Assembly (NCBI GenBank): GCA_012797215.1
Contig: JAAZPN010000054.1
Span: forward strand, 1 to 19,386
Origin: Chloroflexota bacterium
Lineage (GTDB): Bacteria; Chloroflexota; Anaerolineae; Anaerolineales; Anaerolineaceae
DNA: 19,386 nucleotides
Reading direction: 5' to 3'
The position numbers and the translations under genes were made by a program. Positions 1-7,294 of the stretch are shown here, in pieces. The notes below the pieces were generated by a model. It had not been told where the DNA came from. It saw only the letters and a program-made list of their open reading frames with translations, and made no database searches. The first letter of the stretch is position 1, and every line of letters begins with the position of its first letter.

Positions 1-329
1 ACCACAGGAAACAAGCAGTGGTTCCCGGTGAGCATTGATTTGAGGTGTCCGGTTGGGTTACCAGCGGTGCTTCCGTAATCGCGCAAAATGCGCGCGTGCG
101 CGTACGGGTGGTCCTCGGGGATAAGCCTTTGCAAGGCATCATCAATATCGCTTTCGAGGCATTCCAGAGCTTCATTGACCATGATGCCCGTGGTGGTGTG
201 ATTGCTGACAACCGCCACCAGCCCGTTCCGCACACCGGACTCCTTTACAGCCGCGCTCACATCATCCGTTATCAGGATGAATTGATTGTATTGATTTGTT
301 AGCAGGGAATTGCGTTGATGATAGAACAT
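1..329 (-). CDS. YjbQ/UPF0047 family protein (3' end cut by window)
   Basis: The first 109 codons are present; the family is normally about 130-140 residues, so the C-terminal part lies beyond the left edge. Reading the minus strand from the ATG at 329 gives the UPF0047 pattern: H44-T-T-T followed by N52-E53, then P71-x-x-H74-P-Y-x-H78, then the T-G-H95-L-K-S segment and F-P-V at the cut. These conserved His/Asn/Glu residues form the pocket of this small beta-rich family. YjbQ of E. coli has weak thiamine-phosphate-synthase activity, but the physiological role is unsettled. The Shine-Dalgarno TAAGGAGG (333-340) contains the stop codon of the upstream amidohydrolase, so the two genes are translationally coupled. 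Its role in a glycated-amine operon is not explained by the sequence. Confidence 0.85.
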   Translation of the reverse strand, partial: MFYHQRNSLLTNQYNQFILITDDVSAAVKESGVRNGLVAVVSNHTTTGIMVNEALECLESDIDDALQRLIPEDHPYAHARILRDYGSTAGNPTGHLKSMLTGNHCLFPV

Positions 330-337
330 GCGCCTCC

Positions 338-1186
338 TTATCCCAAAAATTCCAAGGCGTTTTGGCCGAGCACCAGTTCCAGCGTGCTCGCGCGCCAGCC
401 AAGATTACACAGAGCTTGCACCATTCGGATTTGCTCAAAACGAGGATTATTCGAGCCAAACATGACCTGATGCCGCAAGGAGCGGTCTACCCAATATTTC
501 CCGAGCATGCGCGTGAAAACCTCTTCATAAAACTCACGCGCGCTATCAAAATACAATAAGCCGGTGTCCGCGTACATATTTGGGTATTTCAACAAAAGTG
601 CAGCGGTTTCCCGCACCCACGGAAATCCAAAATGCGCCAGACAAATGCGCAGTTTTGGGTAGCGCGCAGCCACCGGTTCAAATTCCAGGGGGTTGGCATA
701 GCGCATCGTGGTGTTCGGCTCCAGGCTGAGCCCTGCGTGGAAAATGATGGGTTTGTTGTAGCGCAGGCACAGCGCGTAAATCGGGTCCAGCAATTCACTG
801 GCGGGAGAGAAATTTTGGCGGGCTGGGTGCAGCTTGAGGCCGGCCAGCTTGAGGTCGCCAAAGGCGTGTTCAAGCGCATCCAGCGCGTCTGGGCGGTAGG
901 GGTCCACCGATGCGAAGCCGATGAAACGCAGCGGGTCAAGCTCCACCAGCAGCCTGATTTCCTCGTTGCTGACGATTACTTGGTTTTCCTGTGTGCTCAG
1001 GTCCAGCGGCAGCAGCGCCAGGCGGTCGATGCCGGCGCACTGCATCTGGTTATGAATATGCTCCAGGCGCGCGGTGCCCGTCTTGTACAAGCCCAAAGCC
1101 TGGCGGCGCTGTTCAAGCAGACCTTCTGTCCCGCAAATCGGCTCGAAAAAAGCCGGATGGGTGTGGATATCAATGACTTCGCCCAT
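338..1186 (-). CDS. Amidohydrolase-2 family metal-dependent hydrolase, atypical active site
   Basis: This 282-residue TIM-barrel protein belongs to the amidohydrolase_2 family (PF04909: uracil-5-carboxylate/ACMSD-like decarboxylases and lactone or amide hydrolases). Visible landmarks are the N-terminal metal motif D6-I-H8-T-H10, the strand G-L-K-L-H120-P, H150 in I-I-F-H-A-G, and H185 in L-A-H-F-G. The motif expected as F-G-S/T-D-x-P near the C-terminus reads F-G-S-N246-N-P here, so the usual metal-binding or catalytic Asp is replaced by Asn. The start is supported by GGGAGAG four nt upstream, 22 nt after the frlC stop. The substrate cannot be named; by position it may act on a lactone, amide or acyl derivative produced in the glycated-amine pathway (inference). 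Confidence 0.82.
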   Translation of the reverse strand: MGEVIDIHTHPAFFEPICGTEGLLEQRRQALGLYKTGTARLEHIHNQMQCAGIDRLALLPLDLSTQENQVIVSNEEIRLLVELDPLRFIGFASVDPYRPDALDALEHAFGDLKLAGLKLHPARQNFSPASELLDPIYALCLRYNKPIIFHAGLSLEPNTTMRYANPLEFEPVAARYPKLRICLAHFGFPWVRETAALLLKYPNMYADTGLLYFDSAREFYEEVFTRMLGKYWVDRSLRHQVMFGSNNPRFEQIRMVQALCNLGWRASTLELVLGQNALEFLG

Positions 1187-1208
1187 AAATTCTCTCCCGC
1201 GTTTTTCG

Positions 1209-2027
1209 TTAGCTTAGCAGTTCGCGCATTCTTTCAAGGGCCAGTTCCGCGTAGAGGCTCGGCTCGTTCAGGTAGGCCATCACCAGTTCAACAGTGCAGA
1301 AGTGCTGGTAATTGCGGGCTTCGATGGCGCGCAGGAGCTGGCGCAGCGGGATATTGCCGTCACCAGGCATCATGTGCGTATCGGAGCTGCCGTCGCTGTC
1401 GATGATGTGCATGTGGCGCAGACGGTCGCCCAGCTTATCAAAGTAACTCATGATAGGCTCGCGGTTGCAGAAGGGCGGGCAGATATCGCACATGCCTACC
1501 AAACGCGGGGAATTAATGGTATCAAGCGCGCGCACCAGGTCATTGCAGGTGACAATAACGTTGGATTCGTACATGGTCAGCGGCTCAAAGGCGATATCGA
1601 TGTCGATATCTTCGGCATAATGCGCCAGTTCGGTAAAGGTCTTGATGACCCGCTCCCAAATTTCATCGTGGGTGGCCTCGTAGCCGGCGTGGGCAGCGGA
1701 AAGCAGGACGAATTTTCCGCCCATAGCCTTGGCCATGTCCATGTTCAGCTTGATGTAATCAATGCTTTCCCGGCGCATGGATTCCGTGCCAATCATCGGG
1801 TTATACGGGTAACCATTGGTCTCGGGGGTATAGCCAATAATCTCCATATTGTATTTATCCCGCAGACCGAGCAGTTCCTTAAGCTGTCCCGCTTTCAGGT
1901 CAGGCGCGTAAGCGTGTGGGCGGCCGCCCCAAATTTCAATACCGTCATATCCCAGGCGCGCGGCATCCGCGAACGCGCGCTCCAGTGGATAACGCATATA
2001 GCCCATGGTGAACATTCCGATTTTCAT
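1209..2027 (-). CDS. frlC: Fructoselysine 3-epimerase-like sugar isomerase (FrlC)
   Basis: This 272-residue xylose-isomerase-like TIM barrel (PF01261) closely resembles E. coli FrlC, as recalled, along its whole length: a [13 protein letters not shown] segment at 27-38, A-P-D-L-K-A-G at 41-47, [13 protein letters not shown] at 64-76 and H-I-I-D-S-D-G at 207-213. The probable metal ligands are E148 (F-E-P-L-T), D181 (C-D-I-C), H207 and E247 (T-V-E-L). FrlC interconverts psicoselysine and fructoselysine so that the C-3 epimer can enter the pathway. The start is preceded by a modest AAGGGA site. A 97-nt gap separates it from the upstream SIS gene, the largest gap in the operon. The family assignment is strong; the exact amine substrate is not fixed by sequence. 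Confidence 0.9.
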   Translation of the reverse strand: MKIGMFTMGYMRYPLERAFADAARLGYDGIEIWGGRPHAYAPDLKAGQLKELLGLRDKYNMEIIGYTPETNGYPYNPMIGTESMRRESIDYIKLNMDMAKAMGGKFVLLSAAHAGYEATHDEIWERVIKTFTELAHYAEDIDIDIAFEPLTMYESNVIVTCNDLVRALDTINSPRLVGMCDICPPFCNREPIMSYFDKLGDRLRHMHIIDSDGSSDTHMMPGDGNIPLRQLLRAIEARNYQHFCTVELVMAYLNEPSLYAELALERMRELLS

Positions 2028-2124
2028 TGTAAGTTTCCCTTTCGAATACTATTGTTGATATCAATGCCGCTTGGCACTGTTACTTACGCTTTCACCGCGC
2101 CGGAGACTGCGGAACCCGCTCTCC
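2028..2124 (-). other. 97-nt gap between deglycase and frlC with TTGATATCAA palindrome
   Basis: This is the only sizeable gap inside the catabolic operon. It contains the perfect 10-bp palindrome TTGATATCAA at 2055-2064, about 27-36 nt upstream of the frlC start on the minus strand. No convincing sigma70 promoter pair and no terminator hairpin with a T-run were found. It could hold a processing site, an operator or a weak internal promoter, but the sequence alone does not decide. Confidence 0.35.
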
Positions 2125-3186
2125 TCACCCGGGGAATTCTTCTTTCTTGGTATTTACCGTTCGCGTGAGGTGAACGAAATCCCCCGGTCTGAAGCCGGTT
2201 TGCTTGCCAACGTTGATAGAAATCAATTGGATTGGCACAATCTCGGCAAGCGTCCGCCCGATACCGCGGTTTTTCGGCAGCACAACGGTTGGCAGCAGGG
2301 CCGAGCTTTCATTCGCGAACCAAAAAACCTTCATTCCCAATCCGGCAGCTTTGGCAGCCAGGAATTCGTCTTCTTTGCAGGTTTGTTCTTCACCTTCCAT
2401 CGCCAACAGCGTAAAGTCCGGGCTGGCCATTTCTACCGCTCCGTGCCAGAATTGACCGGTTGCCAGGCCTTGCGTGGTTAGTTTGGGACCTTCCATAAAG
2501 CACAACGCGCCTTCCAACGCCGTGGCGTAAGATGCCCCCCTACCGACAATCGCCAACTTTTTCACATCCCCAAGCGTGTTGTCCAGTTCCTGGATGTGCC
2601 ACTCCAGGTCGCTCAGGTAAGTCTCCAGGCCATCGGCGGTAGAGCGCAAGTCCTCCAGAGCGCCTTCCACCGGTTGACCTGCCAGGTTGAAGGCCATCAG
2701 TTGGGTGACCGCGAGCGTGCCGAGGTAGCTGCGCGTGGCCAGGGTAATATCGTTGCCGGTGTGGATTGGCACAATCAAATCTGCTGCCAAACCAAGCGGA
2801 CTATCCGGGTAGTTGGTGTTCGCCAGGATGAAGGGCGAGCCCAGCTCCGCGCGGCGGTTCAACAGGCGGGTCATCTCAATGATTTTGCCTGAATTGGAAA
2901 TCATCCAGAGAATAGTGCGGGAATTAATCATCGCGGCGGCGTAACTTATCAGTTCGCTGGCGTCCACCCAAACTGCGGGCAATCCTGCCTGCGCGAGCCG
3001 CACCCAGGCCGCATACGCGGCAAAGAAAGAGGAACCCATGCCGGTCAAAATGATGCGGTCAAATTCCCCGGCCTGGTAGCGGGCAGCCAGCGCGCTTAAG
3101 GCTTCGGGGTCGTAACCTTTAACAGCATTGCGCACGCCCTCAGGTTGGGAAAGTATATCGGTGATGAAGGGAAAATCTTCGTACAT
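2125..3186 (-). CDS. SIS-domain 6-phospho-fructosamine deglycase / sugar isomerase (FrlB/GlmS-like)
   Basis: This 353-residue protein has two SIS domains (about 35-165 and 205-320) and no glutaminase domain, so it is not a GlmS amidotransferase. The first SIS domain has L-T-G-M-G-S-S (48-53) and I-S-N-S-G-K (96-101); the second has I-V-G-R-G-A-S (213-219). E232 and H248 are exactly 16 residues apart, the spacing of the catalytic Glu/His pair in GlmS isomerase and in FraB/GfrF/FrlB deglycases. The C-terminal tail R-P-G-D-F-V-H-L-T-R-T-V resembles the GlmS active-site tail, with His339 where GlmS has Lys. In this operon the likely reaction is cleavage of a C6-phosphorylated fructosamine to glucose-6-phosphate and free amine. 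The start lies 3 nt after the GntR-ROK stop, with GAGG inside that gene's last codons. Confidence 0.8.
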   Translation of the reverse strand: MYEDFPFITDILSQPEGVRNAVKGYDPEALSALAARYQAGEFDRIILTGMGSSFFAAYAAWVRLAQAGLPAVWVDASELISYAAAMINSRTILWMISNSGKIIEMTRLLNRRAELGSPFILANTNYPDSPLGLAADLIVPIHTGNDITLATRSYLGTLAVTQLMAFNLAGQPVEGALEDLRSTADGLETYLSDLEWHIQELDNTLGDVKKLAIVGRGASYATALEGALCFMEGPKLTTQGLATGQFWHGAVEMASPDFTLLAMEGEEQTCKEDEFLAAKAAGLGMKVFWFANESSALLPTVVLPKNRGIGRTLAEIVPIQLISINVGKQTGFRPGDFVHLTRTVNTKKEEFPG

Positions 3187-3189
3187 TAT

Positions 3190-4962
3190 TTACCTCGTTG
3201 TTTCCTTAACTTCAGTTCTTTGCCTCAGCAAGAGCGCGTATGCCCCGCCAATGACGCCTGAGTAATACCCTAATTTCGCCGGTACGATGGTCACTTTATC
3301 CGCGGGCACCATCAGGTTGTGTTTGCGCATGGTCGCATCAACCTCCGACCTGAGCAAATCATAACTTTCGATAACCCCTCCACTCAGCGCGACTACTTCT
3401 GGCACATAAGCAGAGATGAGATTGAGCAAACCGAGCGCCAGGTATTTGGCTTCACGCTGCATGATTTCGAGCGCTTTTGGGCTTCCTTTTTCAGCCGCTT
3501 TGGCTACCGACGCGCCGGTCACAATCTCCGGCGAACTCAGGTTTAGCTCCCGCAAAAATTCCGCATCCTGACTGGCGATTTGCCTGGCGTATTCGGTCAG
3601 GGCATCCCCACTGGCAAGGCTCTCCCAACAGCCGCGCGCGCCGCAGTAGCACAAGGGACCGGAAGGGTCGATGATGTGATGCCCTGCCTCCGGGTGCGCG
3701 CCATTCATCCCGCGGTAAATCTGTCCATCCAAAATCAGGGCAGTGCCAATGCCGGTTCCGACTGTTACTGCCAGAAGCCTTTTGACCCCTTTGCCAGAGC
3801 CTTGCCAATACTCAGCCAAAGCAGCCGCGTCCGCGTCGTTCTCAAGCACGCAGGGCAGTTGGAAGTGCGCGCTGACCAGTTCAGTGTATGGAACGTACTG
3901 CCAGGCCGGGCTGGTATATGGGCTCAGGATAGTGCCCCTGAAAGGGTCTACCGGACCGGTTGCGCCAACCCCAATCCCCAATATCTCAGGGGAGCCATTC
4001 TCCGCTAAAAGCGTTTCCACCAGCTCAATCGTCGCGCGCGCTCCGGTATCCTCGCGTCTGTCGGTACCCAATTTGCTGCTGCGAACGTCAATAATCTCCC
4101 CAGCTTGCGTCACCAGACCGGCGCGTACATTCGTGGCGCCGAGGTCAACTCCGACAAGCAGGGGCTCTTGGCCGTGATAACGGCTGCCGCTTGGTTTTAG
4201 GTCACTGGGCAGGTATCTGTTGCGGAAAGAGCTGGAAAAACTAACGGAAAATGCCGCTTTTTCGCTGCGGGTAAAGGATTGGTTGTATTCAATCACCTTT
4301 CCAGTTTTGTTGCGCGTCACGCACTCGAACATCAGCACGGGTGTTGAAGGCTCAATCTTCAGCCAGCGCGCGTCCTTCGCGTCCAGCCAATAAGCGGTCA
4401 ATGTCTGCCAGCCATGGTCATAGGTGTGACCGTGAAATTCCATGATGTCAAAAAGTGAAAACACTTCCAAATCCATGTATTCCAGGTCGGGCAGCAGCGC
4501 CTTGGGGGTGTAAACATCTTCAATCGAGTAAGGTTCGCCGTTGATGTAATAAAGGCGGCGCATGTAAAACATGTCGTCATCCGGCTCAATTTCGAGGATC
4601 TTTGCGAATTTGACACCCGCTGGCCGGACAATCTTGGTGAGCATTTTTACAGAAGGTTCTCCGCCTTGCTCGCGAATTTTTTGGCGAAAGCCGGACATTG
4701 AATCAAGCTCATGCCTGATTTTTTTTCCAACTACAAAAACGCCTTTTCCCTGGACCGGTTTTAGTTGTCCTTCCAGCGTGAGGGAATTTATCGCGTTGCG
4801 TACAGTCAGGCGATGAATGCCAAACTCATCCACCAGCTCGCTCTCGGAAGGGATGGCTGTTCCCGGGGGATACACGCCTTCTTCGATGCGTGAACGCAGA
4901 ATTTCGCGCAGCTGTATGTATTTTGGGCTCTGATTCTTATCGTTAATTACTTCTTCACCCAT
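3190..4962 (-). CDS. GntR/UTRA transcription regulator fused to a complete ROK sugar kinase
   Basis: This is one uninterrupted 590-residue frame. Residues 12-80 are a GntR winged helix (P-S-E-S-E-L-V at 38-44, a helix around 47-62 and the wing Q-G-K-G-V-F-V at 71-77). Residues 85-245 are a UTRA effector domain of the HutC type. A polar linker (about 246-266) leads into a ROK domain (268-580) with the ATP motif D273-L-G-A-T-N-V-R280, E374-N-D376 (catalytic Asp), G-T-G-I-G-T (402-407), substrate residues E425 and H428, and the zinc motif C438-x-C-G-x-x-G-C445-x-E447. Both halves look functional. Its start overlaps the upstream kinase by 16 bp, with GGAGG in that gene. Usual ROK repressors carry a MarR-like HTH without UTRA, so this architecture is unusual. 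It probably senses, and may phosphorylate, a hexose. Confidence 0.9.
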   Translation of the reverse strand: MGEEVINDKNQSPKYIQLREILRSRIEEGVYPPGTAIPSESELVDEFGIHRLTVRNAINSLTLEGQLKPVQGKGVFVVGKKIRHELDSMSGFRQKIREQGGEPSVKMLTKIVRPAGVKFAKILEIEPDDDMFYMRRLYYINGEPYSIEDVYTPKALLPDLEYMDLEVFSLFDIMEFHGHTYDHGWQTLTAYWLDAKDARWLKIEPSTPVLMFECVTRNKTGKVIEYNQSFTRSEKAAFSVSFSSSFRNRYLPSDLKPSGSRYHGQEPLLVGVDLGATNVRAGLVTQAGEIIDVRSSKLGTDRREDTGARATIELVETLLAENGSPEILGIGVGATGPVDPFRGTILSPYTSPAWQYVPYTELVSAHFQLPCVLENDADAAALAEYWQGSGKGVKRLLAVTVGTGIGTALILDGQIYRGMNGAHPEAGHHIIDPSGPLCYCGARGCWESLASGDALTEYARQIASQDAEFLRELNLSSPEIVTGASVAKAAEKGSPKALEIMQREAKYLALGLLNLISAYVPEVVALSGGVIESYDLLRSEVDATMRKHNLMVPADKVTIVPAKLGYYSGVIGGAYALLLRQRTEVKETTR

Positions 4963-5732
4963 GGTTCAAAAACCTCCACAACTTCCGCCGCGACGCGCGC
5001 GCCTCCACGCAAAGCCTCTTCCAGACCATGCCCGTGCAGCACTTCCGCCATAAAACCAGCAATAAAGGCGTCGCCCGCGCCTACTGTGTTTTCTACTTGC
5101 GCGGGGAAGATTCCAAACTGGTAAAAAAGCTCGCCATCATACGCCAGACTCCCATCCGCGCCAAATGTGCCAACGACAACTTTTGGCCCCATTTTCCAGG
5201 CATCCTTCAAATAGGTCTCAGCCTCAGTTCGCTTGAGTGAAAAAAAGGCATAATCAACATAGGGCAGCGTGCGGGCAACCAGAGGGTCGTCCTTCTTGGT
5301 GCTGTAGTCAAAACTTAGCAGCGCGCCGCGACCTTTAAGCTCGGCCAGGTTGTTTTCCGCTTTTCCCCAAAAAGCTGTGTGCACCAGGTCATGCCGGGCG
5401 GCAAAGTCTACTTCTTCCGGCGTGAATACAAGGTCTGCCAAAACCCCTTCCACATATTCCCCGTGCACGCGGTCCTTCCCGTCCATGTCCATCGTTGTGA
5501 TGGCAGTCGCGCCGTTCCCAACGCGCAAATGCGAAATATCAATTCCTTCAGCCTTTAGGGTGTCCAGCATCCAGCGGCCGTTGTCGTCACTGCCAGTAAC
5601 GCTTACCACTGCGGTCGGAAAGCCCAATTTGCGAATATTTACGGCAAAATCCACGGCGTTGCCGGTCGGATATTGTCTGCCAAGGCGGGGATACACATCA
5701 ATACAGTTATCACCAATAGCGGCGACGCGCAT
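4947..5732 (-). CDS. PfkB-family sugar kinase, FrlD-like, diverged copy
   Basis: This 261-residue ribokinase-fold kinase (PfkB, PF00294) is related to fructoselysine 6-kinase FrlD. It keeps G-D-N-C-I-D-V-Y-P near the N-terminus (7-15), the family D-I-S-H segment (65-68) and the C-terminal signature N-T-V-G-A-G-D221-A-F, with D221 as the catalytic base. The substrate-site motif that reads G-G-N-A-V-N in FrlD, as recalled, is T-G-N-A-V-D here (23-28), which suggests an altered substrate. AAGGAGAAGAG lies just upstream of the ATG, 18 nt after the stop of the other kinase. Its last 16 bp overlap the start of the GntR-ROK gene. It probably phosphorylates a related Amadori compound at C6, but kinase for another sugar is possible. 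Confidence 0.85.
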   Translation of the reverse strand: MRVAAIGDNCIDVYPRLGRQYPTGNAVDFAVNIRKLGFPTAVVSVTGSDDNGRWMLDTLKAEGIDISHLRVGNGATAITTMDMDGKDRVHGEYVEGVLADLVFTPEEVDFAARHDLVHTAFWGKAENNLAELKGRGALLSFDYSTKKDDPLVARTLPYVDYAFFSLKRTEAETYLKDAWKMGPKVVVGTFGADGSLAYDGELFYQFGIFPAQVENTVGAGDAFIAGFMAEVLHGHGLEEALRGGARVAAEVVEVFEPWVKK

Positions 5733-5750
5733 TTCTCTTCTCCTTCTGCT

Positions 5751-6542
5751 TTATTCCACTGGCCAAGCGCCGTTGACCTGGATAGTCACCGCCGCGCTTT
5801 CAGCGCCAGTCTGCAAGCAGCTTTTCAGGTCCAAGCTCTGCAAAACCCCATACAAAAAGCCCGCGATGAACGAATCACCGCAGCCCATCGTATCGACCAC
5901 TGGCCCCGGGACAACGCCCTGTTCGACAAAATTCTCGCCATCGTAGCCCAGGCTGCCATTTTCGCCCAGGGTCGCCACCACATACTTCGGCCCCCTGTTC
6001 CAGCAATTACGCAGGAACTCGCGTAATTCCGTGCTGTCTTGTTCGAAAGAAAAGAAGGCATAATCCACATAAGGCATGGCGATATCCACGCAAGCGTGCT
6101 CCGGCTGGTCGGAAAAATCAAACGAAATTACTGTGCCTCGTTCGCGCAATTCTTTCAGGTCATGTTCTATGCGGCTCCAGACGCTGGTGTGCATCAGATC
6201 GTGCTTGCTGATGAAATCCTTGTCTTCCTCAGACAGGAAAAAATGTTCCATCACGCCTTCATCGTACTTGCCAAAGACGCGGTTGCCCTTGTCCAGCGTG
6301 ATTTCCGTGTACGGGGACGTTCCCGGCTTAGTGCTTAGATGCGAAATATCCACGCCCTTGGCTGCCAGGGCTCTCCGCAGCTTGGCGCCGTAATCATCCG
6401 TACCGATAAAGCCCACGTAAGAAGCCTCGCCTCCCAAGCGAATGAGGTTCACTGCAACGTTAACAGTGTTTCCACCCGGGTAAGTCTCTCCCTGCTCCAG
6501 GTAAACATCCGTTGAATTATCCCCAACAGCCGCGATTTTCAT
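5751..6542 (-). CDS. frlD: Fructoselysine 6-kinase-like PfkB kinase (FrlD)
   Basis: This 263-residue PfkB kinase is the more FrlD-like of two tandem copies. Landmarks shared with E. coli FrlD (as recalled) include G-D-N-S-T-D-V-Y (7-14), P-G-G-N-T-V-N-V-A-V (22-31), G-V-D-I-S-H (63-68), N-R-V-F-G-K-Y-D-E-G-V-M (87-98), the F-D-F-S-D strand (141-145) and D-T-M-G-C-G-D223-S-F-I-A-G-F, with D223 as catalytic base. In FrlD the corresponding Cys is Ala. The reaction would be ATP-dependent phosphorylation of fructoselysine or a similar fructosamine at C6, giving the deglycase substrate. The ATG overlaps the stop of the repressor gene upstream by one base (TAATG), so translation is coupled. Confidence 0.86.
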   Translation of the reverse strand: MKIAAVGDNSTDVYLEQGETYPGGNTVNVAVNLIRLGGEASYVGFIGTDDYGAKLRRALAAKGVDISHLSTKPGTSPYTEITLDKGNRVFGKYDEGVMEHFFLSEEDKDFISKHDLMHTSVWSRIEHDLKELRERGTVISFDFSDQPEHACVDIAMPYVDYAFFSFEQDSTELREFLRNCWNRGPKYVVATLGENGSLGYDGENFVEQGVVPGPVVDTMGCGDSFIAGFLYGVLQSLDLKSCLQTGAESAAVTIQVNGAWPVE

Positions 6543-7273
6543 TACTTTCTCTCCTCTTTGCCTAATTCGCTGATAAACTTCATCTTGTCTGTCCGCGCAA
6601 TCGATTTAAACGACTCAACCGGAACATTTTGGGTATCATAGCTAATGCCATTCAGGAAATAACAAGCGCTCCCCTCGGGAATCTGCAACAAATCAGCCTC
6701 AATTTCATCCGCGAAAGTCAGGCTGATATCTTCCGTCCCATGGCTTATTTCCACCCCATATTCCTCGTGCAACATGCCGTACAAGGACAAGCCCTCAAAA
6801 TCATAGGTCTCGATGCCCGGGTATCTCTCCAGGGGAATAATTGAGGTGTCCAGCGCGACTGGCTCATCATCAATCAAACGAACCCGAACGATCTGAAGCG
6901 CCTGGCTGTTTATGGGCAGCTGCAGGCGGTCAGCCATGCGCGCGCTGGTTTTGATGACAGACTGGCTTACGCGCCGATTTTTCAGGGTTTTGCCCTGGCT
7001 CTTCACCCAATCCGTAAAAGACCCCAAGTCCTGCAGGTTTCTGAGCATGCGCGGCTCGGGGATGTAATAATTTACCAGAGGGGTGCTTGCCAGGATGCCG
7101 GCAGCGATCAAGCGCTTTGCAGCCGCGCGAAAAGTCATGCGGTTGCAGTTCCAGGCTTCACACAGCTGTCGTTCACTTGGCAGCGTGTCTCCTGGTTTTA
7201 AATTATTCTCGATGATGTAGCATTCAATTTGCTCAGCAATCCGGTCTCTTGGTCTGCTTTCGTACGCGTCCAT
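6542..7273 (-). CDS. GntR-family repressor with UTRA domain (FrlR-like)
   Basis: This 243-residue regulator has an N-terminal helix-turn-helix (L31-P-S-E-R-Q-L, then the recognition helix around 43-58) and a UTRA domain (about 75-235), with conserved features such as E137-P-V-A-L-D-T-S-x-I-P and Y165-G-M-L. It resembles FrlR of enterobacterial frl operons in class and position. The start is placed at the ATG at 7273 rather than the GTG at 7279, because AGAGG at 7279-7283 is 5 nt before the ATG and overlaps the GTG. The winged part is odd: the G-x-G-x-F-V wing found in most GntR proteins, and present in the GntR-ROK protein next door, is missing. It probably represses this operon; the effector would be a phosphorylated glycated amine (inference). 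Confidence 0.85.
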   Translation of the reverse strand: MDAYESRPRDRIAEQIECYIIENNLKPGDTLPSERQLCEAWNCNRMTFRAAAKRLIAAGILASTPLVNYYIPEPRMLRNLQDLGSFTDWVKSQGKTLKNRRVSQSVIKTSARMADRLQLPINSQALQIVRVRLIDDEPVALDTSIIPLERYPGIETYDFEGLSLYGMLHEEYGVEISHGTEDISLTFADEIEADLLQIPEGSACYFLNGISYDTQNVPVESFKSIARTDKMKFISELGKEERK

Positions 7274-7278
7274 ACGCA

Positions 7279-7283
7279 CCTCT
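7279..7283 (-). promoter_or_regulatory. Shine-Dalgarno AGAGG that decides the repressor start
   Basis: AGAGG on the minus strand is 5 nt upstream of the ATG at 7273. A longer frame from the GTG at 7279 would begin inside this site, so the ATG is preferred. Confidence 0.6.
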
Positions 7284-7294
7284 CTACTGTACTT

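Noticed and set aside
632..1405. 257-codon open frame on the plus strand opposite the amidohydrolase and frlC ends
   Set aside because: It is antisense to two recognisable proteins, spans their junction and has no domain or start signal; it is a shadow of GC-rich codon use.
1302..2168. 288-codon open frame on the plus strand opposite frlC
   Set aside because: It mirrors a strongly conserved FrlC reading frame and has no ribosome site.
2125..3186. GlmS (glutamine-fructose-6-phosphate amidotransferase)
   Set aside because: The protein starts directly with SIS sequence and lacks the N-terminal glutaminase domain and its Cys.
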